NCBI GenBank assembly: GCA_035283845.1
Contig: DATESZ010000266.1
Coordinates: 1-5,038, forward strand
Source: DATESZ01 sp035283845
GTDB taxonomy: Bacteria; Desulfobacterota; Syntrophia; Syntrophales; JACQWR01
Reading direction: 5' to 3'
Length of the DNA stretch: 5,038 bases
The position numbers and the translations under genes were made by a program. Under the pieces are notes generated by a model. That model did no database searches. It was given only the letters and a program-made list of their open reading frames with translations, and was not told the origin of the DNA. Shown here one piece after another: positions 1 through 5,038 of the stretch. Within the stretch, counting starts at the first letter, position 1. Each line of letters begins with the position of its first letter.

Positions 1-699
1 CTGGCTCATGAAGGGACGCTCTTTCTCGATGAGGTGGCGGACATGAGTTTGAAGGCCCAGGCCAAGATACTGAGGATCCTGCAGGAAAAGAAATACGAGA
101 GGGTAGGAGGCGCCAAGGTTATTGCCACGGATGTCCGGGTGTTGGCAGCTACCAACAAAGACCTGGAAAAGGAAATGGAGGCAGGCCGCTTTCGCCAGGA
201 TCTCTATTACCGGCTCAATGTCATACCTTTAAGGGTGCCTCCGCTCAGGGAAAGGAAAGAGGATATCTCTCTTTTAGCAAAGCGGTTTTTGAAAGACTTC
301 GCCCTCAAGGAAGGGGAAGCGGAAAAGATCATTGCCAATGACGGTATTGAGATATTAATGCAGCACGACTGGCCGGGTAACGTCCGAGAACTGAAAAACA
401 TTATAGAACGGCTGGTCATCATGAAAGCAGGGGATGTCATCGACGCAAACGACATCCCTGCTTTTGTGAAAAAGGACCAGGTGGGTGAACCGGATAACAC
501 CGGACTTGCTTTGAATTCTTACCGGTTGGCAAGAGCGAATTTTGAAAAACAGTATATCGCTTCGAAATTAAAGGAATACGACGGTAATATCTCCCGTACT
601 GCCGAGGCTATCGGCCTGGAACGAAGCAACCTGCACCGGAAAATTAAATCCTATAACCTGGACGTAAGGTCCGATGGCGGTGAGCGTGAGACGGGCTAA
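1..699 (+). CDS. Sigma-54-dependent response regulator, NtrC/NtrX family (C-terminal part, 5' truncated by window edge)
   Basis: This is the C-terminal part of a bacterial enhancer-binding protein, an ATPase that remodels sigma-54 RNA polymerase to open promoters. Frame 1 is open from base 1 and gives 232 residues before the TAA at 697. Visible in order are Walker B (GTLFLDEV, residues 5-12), sensor I with AATN (49-52), the arginine-finger region GRFRQDLYYRLN (62-73), sensor II WPGNVREL (124-131) and a Fis-type helix-turn-helix (about 196-220, NISRTAEAIGLERSNLHRK). Walker A, the GAFTGA loop and any receiver domain lie before the window, so its input signal cannot be read here. The helix-turn-helix with ERSNLHRKIK resembles NtrX more than NtrC; that is a family-level impression. 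The GTG at 34 is an internal Val codon, not a start. The gene converges on the flippase-like gene across a palindromic element. Confidence 0.95.
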   Translation: MAHEGTLFLDEVADMSLKAQAKILRILQEKKYERVGGAKVIATDVRVLAATNKDLEKEMEAGRFRQDLYYRLNVIPLRVPPLRERKEDISLLAKRFLKDFALKEGEAEKIIANDGIEILMQHDWPGNVRELKNIIERLVIMKAGDVIDANDIPAFVKKDQVGEPDNTGLALNSYRLARANFEKQYIASKLKEYDGNISRTAEAIGLERSNLHRKIKSYNLDVRSDGGERETG

Positions 700-727
700 A
701 AATTGGTCTTTTTGGGGAAAGGGAAAT

Positions 728-836
728 GGTGTCAGGTCTTGACATGTGACATGATGATATTTAAGTAGCAACACAACGTCAGGAGAAGTGCTTCTCCTTG
801 TGGAGAGGATAATGTCACATGTCAAGACCTGACACC
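728..836. repeat. 109-bp REPIN/MITE-like palindromic element between convergent genes
   Basis: Two perfect 25-nt inverted arms, 728-752 (beginning GGTGTCAGGTC) and 812-836 (ending GACCTGACACC), enclose a 59-nt centre. Each arm is itself a short hairpin, TGTCA-5nt-TGACA, at 730-744 and 820-834. The centre carries another hairpin at 772-802. No reading frame of useful length lies inside. A pair of inverted REP-like units with a structured centre, about 100 bp in all, is the REPIN design spread by REP-associated tyrosine (Y1) transposases; a small MITE is the alternative. The TGTCAAGACCTGAC core resembles, from memory, a repeat common near such transposases in deltaproteobacteria, but I could not check this. 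It fills the gap between convergent genes and ends 1 nt from the stop codon of the - strand gene, so it may also stop or protect transcripts from both sides. Confidence 0.8.
772..802. repeat. Apical hairpin within the palindromic element
   Basis: A nested inverted repeat sits in the centre of the 728-836 element. GGAGAAG (782-788) pairs with CTTCTCC (791-797) around a 2-nt tip. Below a one-sided bulge (777-781), CACAA (772-776) pairs with TTGTG (798-802). If A781 pairs with T798 instead, the upper stem becomes a perfect 8-bp palindrome. The pairing is read directly from the sequence; that it folds in RNA or single-stranded DNA is inference. Confidence 0.7.
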
Positions 837-837
837 T

Positions 838-1818
838 TCATTTCCTAAAGCTTCTTGCCTCCTTCCGCAGATCGGCAAAAGATAATTTGAGGGAGGGGAA
901 AAATCCCAGCCCGAGAATAACAACGAGACCGACGGCCAGAAAATGATAAATGATGGCAAAGGTCAAGGCATCCGTCTTGTTGATTCCGAAGAGACCGAGA
1001 CCCAGCACGCAGGAAAAATGCCAGTTTCCAATAAATCCCGGCGCCGTCGGAATGGCGATGCCGATGATCAGTATAATCATCAGGACAAAGGCGGCAACAG
1101 GCAGTATCTGGAAGTTAAAAGCAAGGAAAAGAATATAGATGGCAAGGGCGTCAATAAGCCATATCAAAAATGACAGAAGGATAATCTGAAAAAGGCGTTT
1201 ACCGTCACCGATAACCTGGAAGCCATCCAGAAAATGATGGAGCAGCCGGCTCAGCGTATCTTTCCACTTTTCCGGTAATATTCGTAAGGAAAAGTTAAAA
1301 AACTTGCTCAAGAGGGGACGCCGGAATAGGGCGAAAAATACCCCTGAAAACAGTATCAGGTTAATAACAAATAAAATAATGTTTGCTCTTAAGAGCCATG
1401 CCGGGAGTATCGTGAAAAAGGCGACAGCGGATGCTATGGTAAGAATAGTGGCGCTATCAAGGATCCTCTCGACGAAAATTGTTCCCACGGCGGCGGGCAT
1501 CCTGATTGCACTTTTACGCGACACCAGATAGGGCCTGGCCAGTTCACCCAACCTTGCAGGAAGTACCGTGATAGCAAGAAATCCAGCACTTGTTATGGCA
1601 AACAGCGGGAGATATCTTATCTTTTCCAAAGGGTTTAAGATCAGACCCCAGCGCCAGGCTCTCAGCGCCTGCATCAAAAGCATAATGAGAAGGAAGGGCA
1701 GGATATAACCATATCCCATTTTAGTCATGCCGTAGATGACATGTCGAAAATCCGTATCCTTGACCGACAGGTAAATTAGTAAAGCACTGATAAAGAAGCC
1801 GAGGACCACTTTCTTCAT
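838..1818 (-). CDS. Flippase-like multi-pass membrane protein (UPF0104 / lysylphosphatidylglycerol synthase TM-region family)
   Basis: This 326-residue integral inner-membrane protein matches the UPF0104 / LPG-synthase transmembrane-region (YbhN/AglD-like) family, members of which are linked to lipid or lipid-linked sugar handling. Hydrophobic segments fall at about residues 4-18, 36-52, 70-86, 118-138, 146-163, 208-234, 239-258, 265-279 and 284-306. Family-like motifs are LRAWRWGLIL (52-61), LPARLGELARPYLVSRK (86-102), VERILD (116-121) and PTAPGFIGNWHF (257-268). No catalytic domain follows the membrane part, so it is not a full MprF-type aminoacyl-lipid synthase; the substrate is unknown. 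The ATG at 1818 lies 3 bp after the lipoprotein stop with only a weak GAGAG-like ribosome site, which suggests translational coupling. The TGA stop (838-840) abuts the palindromic element. The family call is firm; any specific function would be a guess. Confidence 0.88.
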   Translation of the reverse strand: MKKVVLGFFISALLIYLSVKDTDFRHVIYGMTKMGYGYILPFLLIMLLMQALRAWRWGLILNPLEKIRYLPLFAITSAGFLAITVLPARLGELARPYLVSRKSAIRMPAAVGTIFVERILDSATILTIASAVAFFTILPAWLLRANIILFVINLILFSGVFFALFRRPLLSKFFNFSLRILPEKWKDTLSRLLHHFLDGFQVIGDGKRLFQIILLSFLIWLIDALAIYILFLAFNFQILPVAAFVLMIILIIGIAIPTAPGFIGNWHFSCVLGLGLFGINKTDALTFAIIYHFLAVGLVVILGLGFFPSLKLSFADLRKEARSFRK

Positions 1819-1821
1819 CCG

Positions 1822-2229
1822 TCACTCTCGGATGTTCAGGTTCTCGGCGATCTTATCGTGCAGAAGCTGGGACGCATTTTTATTGCCAAAAGTTCCCACA
1901 CGGATAGCGACAGTTGTTTCGCCTTTCGCCTTGTATTTGATGGTAAACTTTACATCCTCGCCATTGATGACGGCAGCTAAACTCCCGCTGCCGATTTCCT
2001 TGTAAGGCAGAACGTTAGCGGCCCGCATGTCGGCCATGGTTTTCTCGCAGGCAGTCCATACCATATCGAAGGAAGATTTGTAATCTGCTTGCAATTCTCC
2101 TTTTACATAAATGTAAGTTCCCGGGACTGCGCCGCCGCCGATTAAACCACCTATAAAAAGAAGCTCGCAGCCGGATATGAGAAAAACAACCGCCATCGAC
2201 CAAAACAGCCAAACCTTGCTTTTCCGCAT
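1822..2229 (-). CDS. Small outer-membrane lipoprotein, DUF3568-like
   Basis: This 135-residue secreted lipoprotein has a short basic N-terminus (MRKSK), a hydrophobic stretch (7-18) and a lipobox ISGC with the lipidated Cys at residue 21. Glu at +2 is not an inner-membrane retention signal, so outer-membrane sorting is likely. A Gly-rich stretch (27-33, GGLIGGG) is followed by a compact domain with YVKGELQADY (41-50) and a beta-rich C-terminal half. This layout resembles DUF3568, a family of unknown function. The frame is open back to an ATG at 2298, but that start would put 23 polar residues before the signal peptide and overlap dnaJ by 29 nt. The ATG at 2229 follows an AAAGGA site and gives a standard signal peptide, so it is preferred. 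The gene lies 40 bp after dnaJ and 3 bp before the flippase-like gene, which suggests co-expression. Confidence 0.8.
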   Translation of the reverse strand: MRKSKVWLFWSMAVVFLISGCELLFIGGLIGGGAVPGTYIYVKGELQADYKSSFDMVWTACEKTMADMRAANVLPYKEIGSGSLAAVINGEDVKFTIKYKAKGETTVAIRVGTFGNKNASQLLHDKIAENLNIRE

Positions 2230-2240
2230 AAACTTTATTT

Positions 2241-2246
2241 TCCTTT
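2241..2246 (-). promoter_or_regulatory. Ribosome-binding site deciding the lipoprotein start
   Basis: On the - strand AAAGGA (within AGAAAGGAAAA) lies 11 nt before the ATG at 2229. It supports this start over the upstream ATG at 2298, which lies inside dnaJ. Confidence 0.6.
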
Positions 2247-2248
2247 CT

Positions 2249-2279
2249 ATGTCTGGGGTTTGGGATATGCTACAGACAT
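2249..2279 (-). repeat. Intercistronic hairpin across the dnaJ stop codon
   Basis: ATGTCTG (2249-2255) and CAGACAT (2273-2279) are perfect 7-nt inverted arms around a 17-nt loop. In the transcript the first arm covers the last dnaJ sense codons, the TAG stop (2270-2272) is in the loop, and the second arm ends 2 nt before the lipoprotein ribosome site. No T-run follows, so it does not look like an intrinsic terminator. It may act as a processing, stability or coupling element, or be chance. Confidence 0.4.
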
Positions 2280-3334
2280 TCACCGCTCGCTTTTGCAAAC
2301 TCTCTTAGAAGTTCCTCCTGCCTCTTATTCATGTTGGTGGGCACTGTGATTGTTGTTTCAATAATCTGATCTCCCCGTCCATACTCGCCAAGTCGCGGGA
2401 TTCCCATGCCCTTAAGGCGGAATGTATGGCCGCTCTGGGTTCCTTTGGGGATTTTTATTTTTTCCCTGCCCTGGAGCGTAGGCGCTTCTATTTTTGCCCC
2501 CAGGGATGCCTGAACGAAAGAAACCGGTAGGCGGCAATAGATGTCATTGCCCCTTCTTTCGAAAAATTCATGGGACTGAACATTAACAAATACGTATAGA
2601 TCACCGTTGGGGCCGCCCAAATCACCCGCTTCCCCTTCGCCACGCAGCCGTAAACGCGAGCCTGTCTCTACCCCGGCAGGTATACTGAGCTGGATCGTTT
2701 TCGCGGCTGATGTTTTACCTGTTCCCCGGCACATGTCGCAAGGCTCCAGAATAACGCTCCCCCGACCTTTGCATTGGGGGCAGGCGGCACTTATGGCAAA
2801 AAAGCCGGCGGACTGGGTAACCTGCCCCCTTCCGTAACAGCGGCTGCAGGTGGCAAGAGAGGTTCCCGCGGCCGCGCCTCTTCCCCGGCATCCCTCACAG
2901 GTTACAAGTTTTTCTATTGCTATTTCACGAGACGTTCCCAGCGCCGCCTCGATGAAGGATATCCTAAGATCGTATCTGAGGTCGGCGCCGGTACATGCCG
3001 CAGACCTTCCCTGTTGCCGGCCGTTTTTGAAACCGAAAATATTTTCAAAGATATCGCCGAAGCTGGAAAAAATATCGTCAAATCCGGAAAAGCCCTTAAA
3101 CCCTATGTTATGTAGCCCTTCATGGCCAAAGCGGTCATAGATTTCTCTTTTTTCGCCATCGCCTAATGCCTCGTAAGCCTCAGCCGCTTCCTTAAAGCAC
3201 TCTTCCGCCTTTTTATCTCCCGGATTTCTGTCCGGGTGGTACTGCATAGCAAGTTTACGATAACTTTTCTTTATCTCTTCCGCCGAAGCGTTCCTTTCGA
3301 CACCGAGGACCTCGTAATAACAACGTTTAATCAT
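2270..3334 (-). CDS. dnaJ: Type I (class A) DnaJ/Hsp40 co-chaperone
   Basis: DnaJ is a cytoplasmic co-chaperone that delivers unfolded clients to DnaK and stimulates its ATPase. All class A parts are present in 354 residues, slightly shorter than the roughly 375 usual in Proteobacteria: J domain (about 1-70) with HPD at 33-35, a short Gly/Phe-rich linker (about 74-105), four CxxCxGxG zinc motifs starting at C146, C163, C185 and C199, and the C-terminal substrate-binding domains with [16 protein letters not shown] (220-235). The usual Asp in the N-terminal RDYYEVLGV motif is Cys5 here. The ATG at 3334 opens directly into the J domain, though its ribosome site is weak. No dnaK or grpE is in view; the neighbours are purC upstream and an envelope lipoprotein downstream. 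It may be a second copy besides the dnaK-linked one, which cannot be judged from this window. Confidence 0.96.
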   Translation of the reverse strand: MIKRCYYEVLGVERNASAEEIKKSYRKLAMQYHPDRNPGDKKAEECFKEAAEAYEALGDGEKREIYDRFGHEGLHNIGFKGFSGFDDIFSSFGDIFENIFGFKNGRQQGRSAACTGADLRYDLRISFIEAALGTSREIAIEKLVTCEGCRGRGAAAGTSLATCSRCYGRGQVTQSAGFFAISAACPQCKGRGSVILEPCDMCRGTGKTSAAKTIQLSIPAGVETGSRLRLRGEGEAGDLGGPNGDLYVFVNVQSHEFFERRGNDIYCRLPVSFVQASLGAKIEAPTLQGREKIKIPKGTQSGHTFRLKGMGIPRLGEYGRGDQIIETTITVPTNMNKRQEELLREFAKASGECL

Positions 3335-3362
3335 TTTCCAATTTCATTCCATGTTATTCCAA

Positions 3363-3393
3363 ATAGTAAGATTTATCTGCGCAAGATAGTAAG
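3363..3393. repeat. Dyad and 8-bp direct repeat over the dnaJ -10 and start region
   Basis: TATCT (3374-3378) and AGATA (3384-3388) form a 5-bp dyad around GCGCA, covering the -10 hexamer and the expected start point. ATAGTAAG occurs twice, at 3363-3370 and 3386-3393, 23 bp apart. Either could be a regulator-binding site, but both are short enough to be chance. Confidence 0.3.
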
Positions 3394-3411
3394 CTTTGTC
3401 CTTCCTGTCAA
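3383..3411 (-). promoter_or_regulatory. Sigma-70-type promoter for dnaJ
   Basis: On the - strand a perfect -35 TTGACA (3406-3411) is followed after exactly 17 bp by TATCTT (3383-3388), which matches the -10 consensus at four of six positions. Transcription would start near 3376, giving a leader of about 40 nt before the dnaJ ATG. No CIRCE element (TTAGCACTC-N9-GAGTGCTAA) and no clear sigma-32 -10 (CCCCAT-type) is visible, so classical heat-shock control is not supported by the sequence. Confidence 0.6.
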
Positions 3412-3414
3412 GAC

Positions 3415-3426
3415 GGGGGGAGGGGG
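3415..3426. repeat. G6-A-G5 homopurine tract next to the purC stop codon
   Basis: The + strand reads six G, one A and five G immediately beside the purC stop codon (3427-3429); the purC transcript therefore carries a C-rich run straight after its stop. It lies just upstream of the dnaJ -35 box. No hairpin or T-run accompanies it, so it is not an intrinsic terminator. Confidence 0.6.
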
Positions 3427-4311
3427 CTATTTAATAAGACGCCTCGACGCCTCAGCGTACTTTCCCGCTGTTTTTTCAATAATATCCGGGGGGAGCTCGG
3501 GAGCCGGAGGCTTCTGGTTCCAGTTTATGGAGATGAGATAGTCTCTGAGGAATTGTTTGTCAAAACTTTGCTGCGGTCTTCCTGGCTCATAGTCGTCTTT
3601 AGGCCAGAATCTCGATGAATCAGGCGTAAGCAGTTCATCAATAAGGATAAGCTCGCCATCTATCATGCCGAATTCCATCTTGGTGTCGGCAATAATGATC
3701 TCCGCCTCATCAGCGATTTTCTGCGCCCTATTGTAAACGGCAATGCTGATTTCAATGACACGCCGGGACAGCTCCGCCCCGATCATGTTTTCCATGCCCT
3801 CCCTGGTAATGGAAAGGTCGTGTTCGCCTGCCTCGGCCTTGGTGGAAGGGGTAAAGATAGGTTCGGGCAATCGGTCCGATTCCCTTAGCCCCTCGGGAAG
3901 ATTTATGCCCGATAAGGTCTTGCTCCCGCAATAATCTTTCCATCCGGAACCGCTGAGGTATCCCCGGACGATGCACTCTACAGGAAGGGGCTTGGCTTTT
4001 TTTACCAGCATGCTTCTGCCTTCCAGCATATCCAGGTAGGGACGGCACACTTCCGGATAGGTAAGAGGATCGGTGGATATAAGATGGTTATTGATAATTT
4101 TCTCCATCTTCCTGAACCAGAAAGCGGACATGTTGTTAAGTATCTTTCCCTTTCCTTCTATGGGATTGGGCATGATCACGTCGAAGGCCGAAATCCTATC
4201 CGTCGTGACGATGAGTAGGCGTCCTTCCACCTCATATGTATCGCGCACTTTTCCCCTGCCTGCCGGTTTTAAGTCTGGGAAGGAGGTTTCCATTAGTCCC
4301 TTATTTTCCAT
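3427..4311 (-). CDS. purC: Phosphoribosylaminoimidazole-succinocarboxamide synthase (SAICAR synthetase)
   Basis: PurC joins CAIR and L-aspartate with ATP to give SAICAR in cytoplasmic de novo purine synthesis. The 294-residue protein is the long form, like yeast Ade1, rather than the roughly 240-residue E. coli form. Diagnostic motifs are GKVRDTY (20-26), DRISAFDV (38-45), [14 protein letters not shown] (111-124), [16 protein letters not shown] (150-165), ADTKMEFG (208-215) and [12 protein letters not shown] (225-236). All look intact. The ATG at 4311 has an AAGGG site 6 nt upstream; an alternative ATG at 4293 (Met7) also has AAGGG, 4 nt upstream, and would shorten the protein by six residues. 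The gene starts 9 nt after the metallo-hydrolase stop and is probably co-translated with it. No other purine gene is visible. Confidence 0.97.
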   Translation of the reverse strand: MENKGLMETSFPDLKPAGRGKVRDTYEVEGRLLIVTTDRISAFDVIMPNPIEGKGKILNNMSAFWFRKMEKIINNHLISTDPLTYPEVCRPYLDMLEGRSMLVKKAKPLPVECIVRGYLSGSGWKDYCGSKTLSGINLPEGLRESDRLPEPIFTPSTKAEAGEHDLSITREGMENMIGAELSRRVIEISIAVYNRAQKIADEAEIIIADTKMEFGMIDGELILIDELLTPDSSRFWPKDDYEPGRPQQSFDKQFLRDYLISINWNQKPPAPELPPDIIEKTAGKYAEASRRLIK

Positions 4312-4317
4312 TTGCAG

Positions 4318-4322
4318 CCCTT
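4318..4322 (-). promoter_or_regulatory. purC ribosome-binding site overlapping the upstream stop codon
   Basis: On the - strand the sequence TAAGGG joins the metallo-hydrolase TAA stop (4321-4323) to the AAGGG ribosome site of purC, followed by 6 nt and the ATG. Terminating ribosomes would cover the purC start, a layout typical of translational coupling. Confidence 0.6.
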
Positions 4323-4950
4323 ATGTTAAAAAGGGATTATATTTCTTTTCATGACCGATAGTGGAGGTCGGCGTCCTTCCATAGTTGTGCCCCGGCAGCA
4401 CATACGTTTCCTCGGGCAGGGTGAAAAGTTTTTCCATAATGGAACTATGCATGATGTTCCAGGAACCGCCAGGGAAATCGGTCCTGCCTACGGCTTCTAC
4501 GAAAAGCGTGTCACCCGTGAAGACGATGCCGTCCATGTAAAGGGACATACTGCCCGGCGAGTGCCCCGGCGTATGAAGAACGTTCAGAGAGATATTTCCC
4601 ACCCTGATATGGTCCCCGCCTTTTACCGTAATATCCGCCGCCGGTGACGGCTTCGCCTGGAACATGGCAAGCGCTTCAGCAGGGGTGGAGGTGAGCCTGT
4701 CAGCGTCTTTCTCGTGGATGATGATTTGCGCCCCCGTCAGTTTTTTCATGTCGCTGTTACCGGAGATATGATCCACGTGGCCGTGGGTATTGACGATATA
4801 TTTAATCTTCAGATTGTTTTTTTTCGCCACAGCGAGAATGTCTTCGGTTTCCGACGCCGGGTCAATAACAAGCGCTTCGCCGCTTTTCTTATCACCAAGA
4901 AGATAGGCAAAAACAGCCATCGGACCAACCTGCATTTGTTCTAAGAACAT
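4321..4950 (-). CDS. Metallo-beta-lactamase-fold hydrolase, glyoxalase II-like (YcbL-type)
   Basis: This 209-residue cytoplasmic metal-dependent hydrolase belongs to the metallo-beta-lactamase superfamily, in the small glyoxalase II-like (YcbL) branch, whose members hydrolyse thioesters such as S-lactoylglutathione. The metal ligands are all visible: THGHVDH (55-61, giving H56, H58, D60, H61), H130 in HTPGHSPGS, D147 in FTGDTLF and H188 in LPGHNYG. GRTDFPGGS (155-163) is typical of the YcbL-type group. The C-terminal substrate-binding domain of full-length GloB (about 250 residues) is absent, so the thiol substrate is uncertain. The ATG at 4950 has an AGGTG ribosome site (4956-4960) 5 nt upstream. 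It sits between the unrecognised upstream gene and purC, with short gaps on both sides. There is no signal peptide. Confidence 0.92.
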   Translation of the reverse strand: MFLEQMQVGPMAVFAYLLGDKKSGEALVIDPASETEDILAVAKKNNLKIKYIVNTHGHVDHISGNSDMKKLTGAQIIIHEKDADRLTSTPAEALAMFQAKPSPAADITVKGGDHIRVGNISLNVLHTPGHSPGSMSLYMDGIVFTGDTLFVEAVGRTDFPGGSWNIMHSSIMEKLFTLPEETYVLPGHNYGRTPTSTIGHEKKYNPFLT

Positions 4951-4969
4951 TGAAACACCTAAGCAGTCA

Positions 4970-5038
4970 CTATTTCTTTTTCACGTAACCGGTAAAAAAT
5001 GTTCCCTCTTTTTTCATCTCGAGGAGCTTTTCTCCCGA
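4970..5038 (-). CDS. C-terminal tail of an unrecognised protein (5' part beyond window)
   Basis: On the - strand a frame is open from the right edge for 22 codons to a TAG at 4970-4972, ending GTFFTGYVKKK. It stops 19 bp before the metallo-hydrolase start on the same strand, the spacing expected of an upstream gene in the same operon. The tail is rich in Lys and has no diagnostic motif, so no function is proposed. That it is a real gene end is inferred from strand and spacing only. Confidence 0.5.
   Translation of the reverse strand, partial: SGEKLLEMKKEGTFFTGYVKKK

Noticed and set aside
207..500. 97-codon open frame on the - strand
   Set aside because: It is the complement of the AAA+ domain of the sigma-54 regulator and has no ribosome site or family features.
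739..767. TTGACA in each arm of the palindrome as an outward or inward promoter
   Set aside because: No acceptable -10 hexamer lies 16-18 bp downstream of TTGACA in either arm; the hexamer arises from the TGTCA/TGACA hairpin.
568..825. 85-codon - strand frame covering the palindromic element
   Set aside because: It runs through both the inverted repeat and the antisense of the regulator's DNA-binding domain, and has no recognisable motif; an element-encoded protein is not supported.
2230..2298. Longer lipoprotein start at 2298 overlapping dnaJ
   Set aside because: It would add 23 polar residues before the signal peptide and hide the lipobox from the export machinery; the ATG at 2229 has its own ribosome site.
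2774..3140. Two open frames of 113 and 96 codons on the + strand
   Set aside because: They are antisense to dnaJ, whose J domain, zinc motifs and HPD fully account for the region; the predicted products are rich in Ser, Pro and Arg with no recognisable motif.
3335..3426. Intrinsic terminator after purC
   Set aside because: The C-rich run after the stop has no partner for a stem and no T-run follows, so read-through into dnaJ remains possible.
1..5038. Defence island, CRISPR, toxin-antitoxin, phage or RNA gene
   Set aside because: All coding space is taken by housekeeping and envelope genes, and no repeat-spacer pattern, tRNA-like cloverleaf or rRNA segment was seen on either strand.

Overview
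The window suggests a mesophilic, Gram-negative deltaproteobacterium (Desulfobacterota, perhaps Syntrophales-like). Four things point there: a sigma-54 enhancer-binding regulator of NtrC/NtrX type, a short outer-membrane lipoprotein resembling the DUF3568 family, an UPF0104/flippase-like membrane protein, and moderate GC content. This placement is inferred from gene families and was not checked by a search.

Layout. Bases 1-699 on the + strand hold the C-terminal 232 codons of a sigma-54-dependent response regulator; its receiver domain and Walker A lie before the window. Bases 700-837 are the only convergent gap. They are almost filled by a 109-bp palindromic element (728-836) with perfect 25-nt inverted arms and a second hairpin at its tip. 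From 838 to the right edge every gene is on the - strand. In transcription order these are: the tail of an unrecognised protein (4970-5038), a glyoxalase II-like metallo-hydrolase (4321-4950), purC (3427-4311), dnaJ (2270-3334), a small lipoprotein (1822-2229) and a multi-pass flippase-like membrane protein (838-1818).

How the genes work together. The hydrolase and purC are tightly linked: the purC ribosome-binding site overlaps the hydrolase stop codon. A 92-bp gap precedes dnaJ and carries a good sigma-70-type promoter (TTGACA, 17 bp, TATCTT), so dnaJ, the lipoprotein and the flippase-like gene probably form their own transcription unit, perhaps with read-through from purC. The lipoprotein and flippase-like genes are 3 bp apart. 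The grouping looks like a housekeeping operon (purine synthesis, thioester or aldehyde detoxification, protein folding) with two envelope genes appended; no common pathway is evident.

The genes themselves are ordinary. The most interesting non-coding signal is the REPIN/MITE-like palindrome between the convergent genes. Lesser points are a hairpin across the dnaJ stop codon and a dyad over the dnaJ promoter -10 region. I found no RNA gene, CRISPR array, phage gene or defence system.
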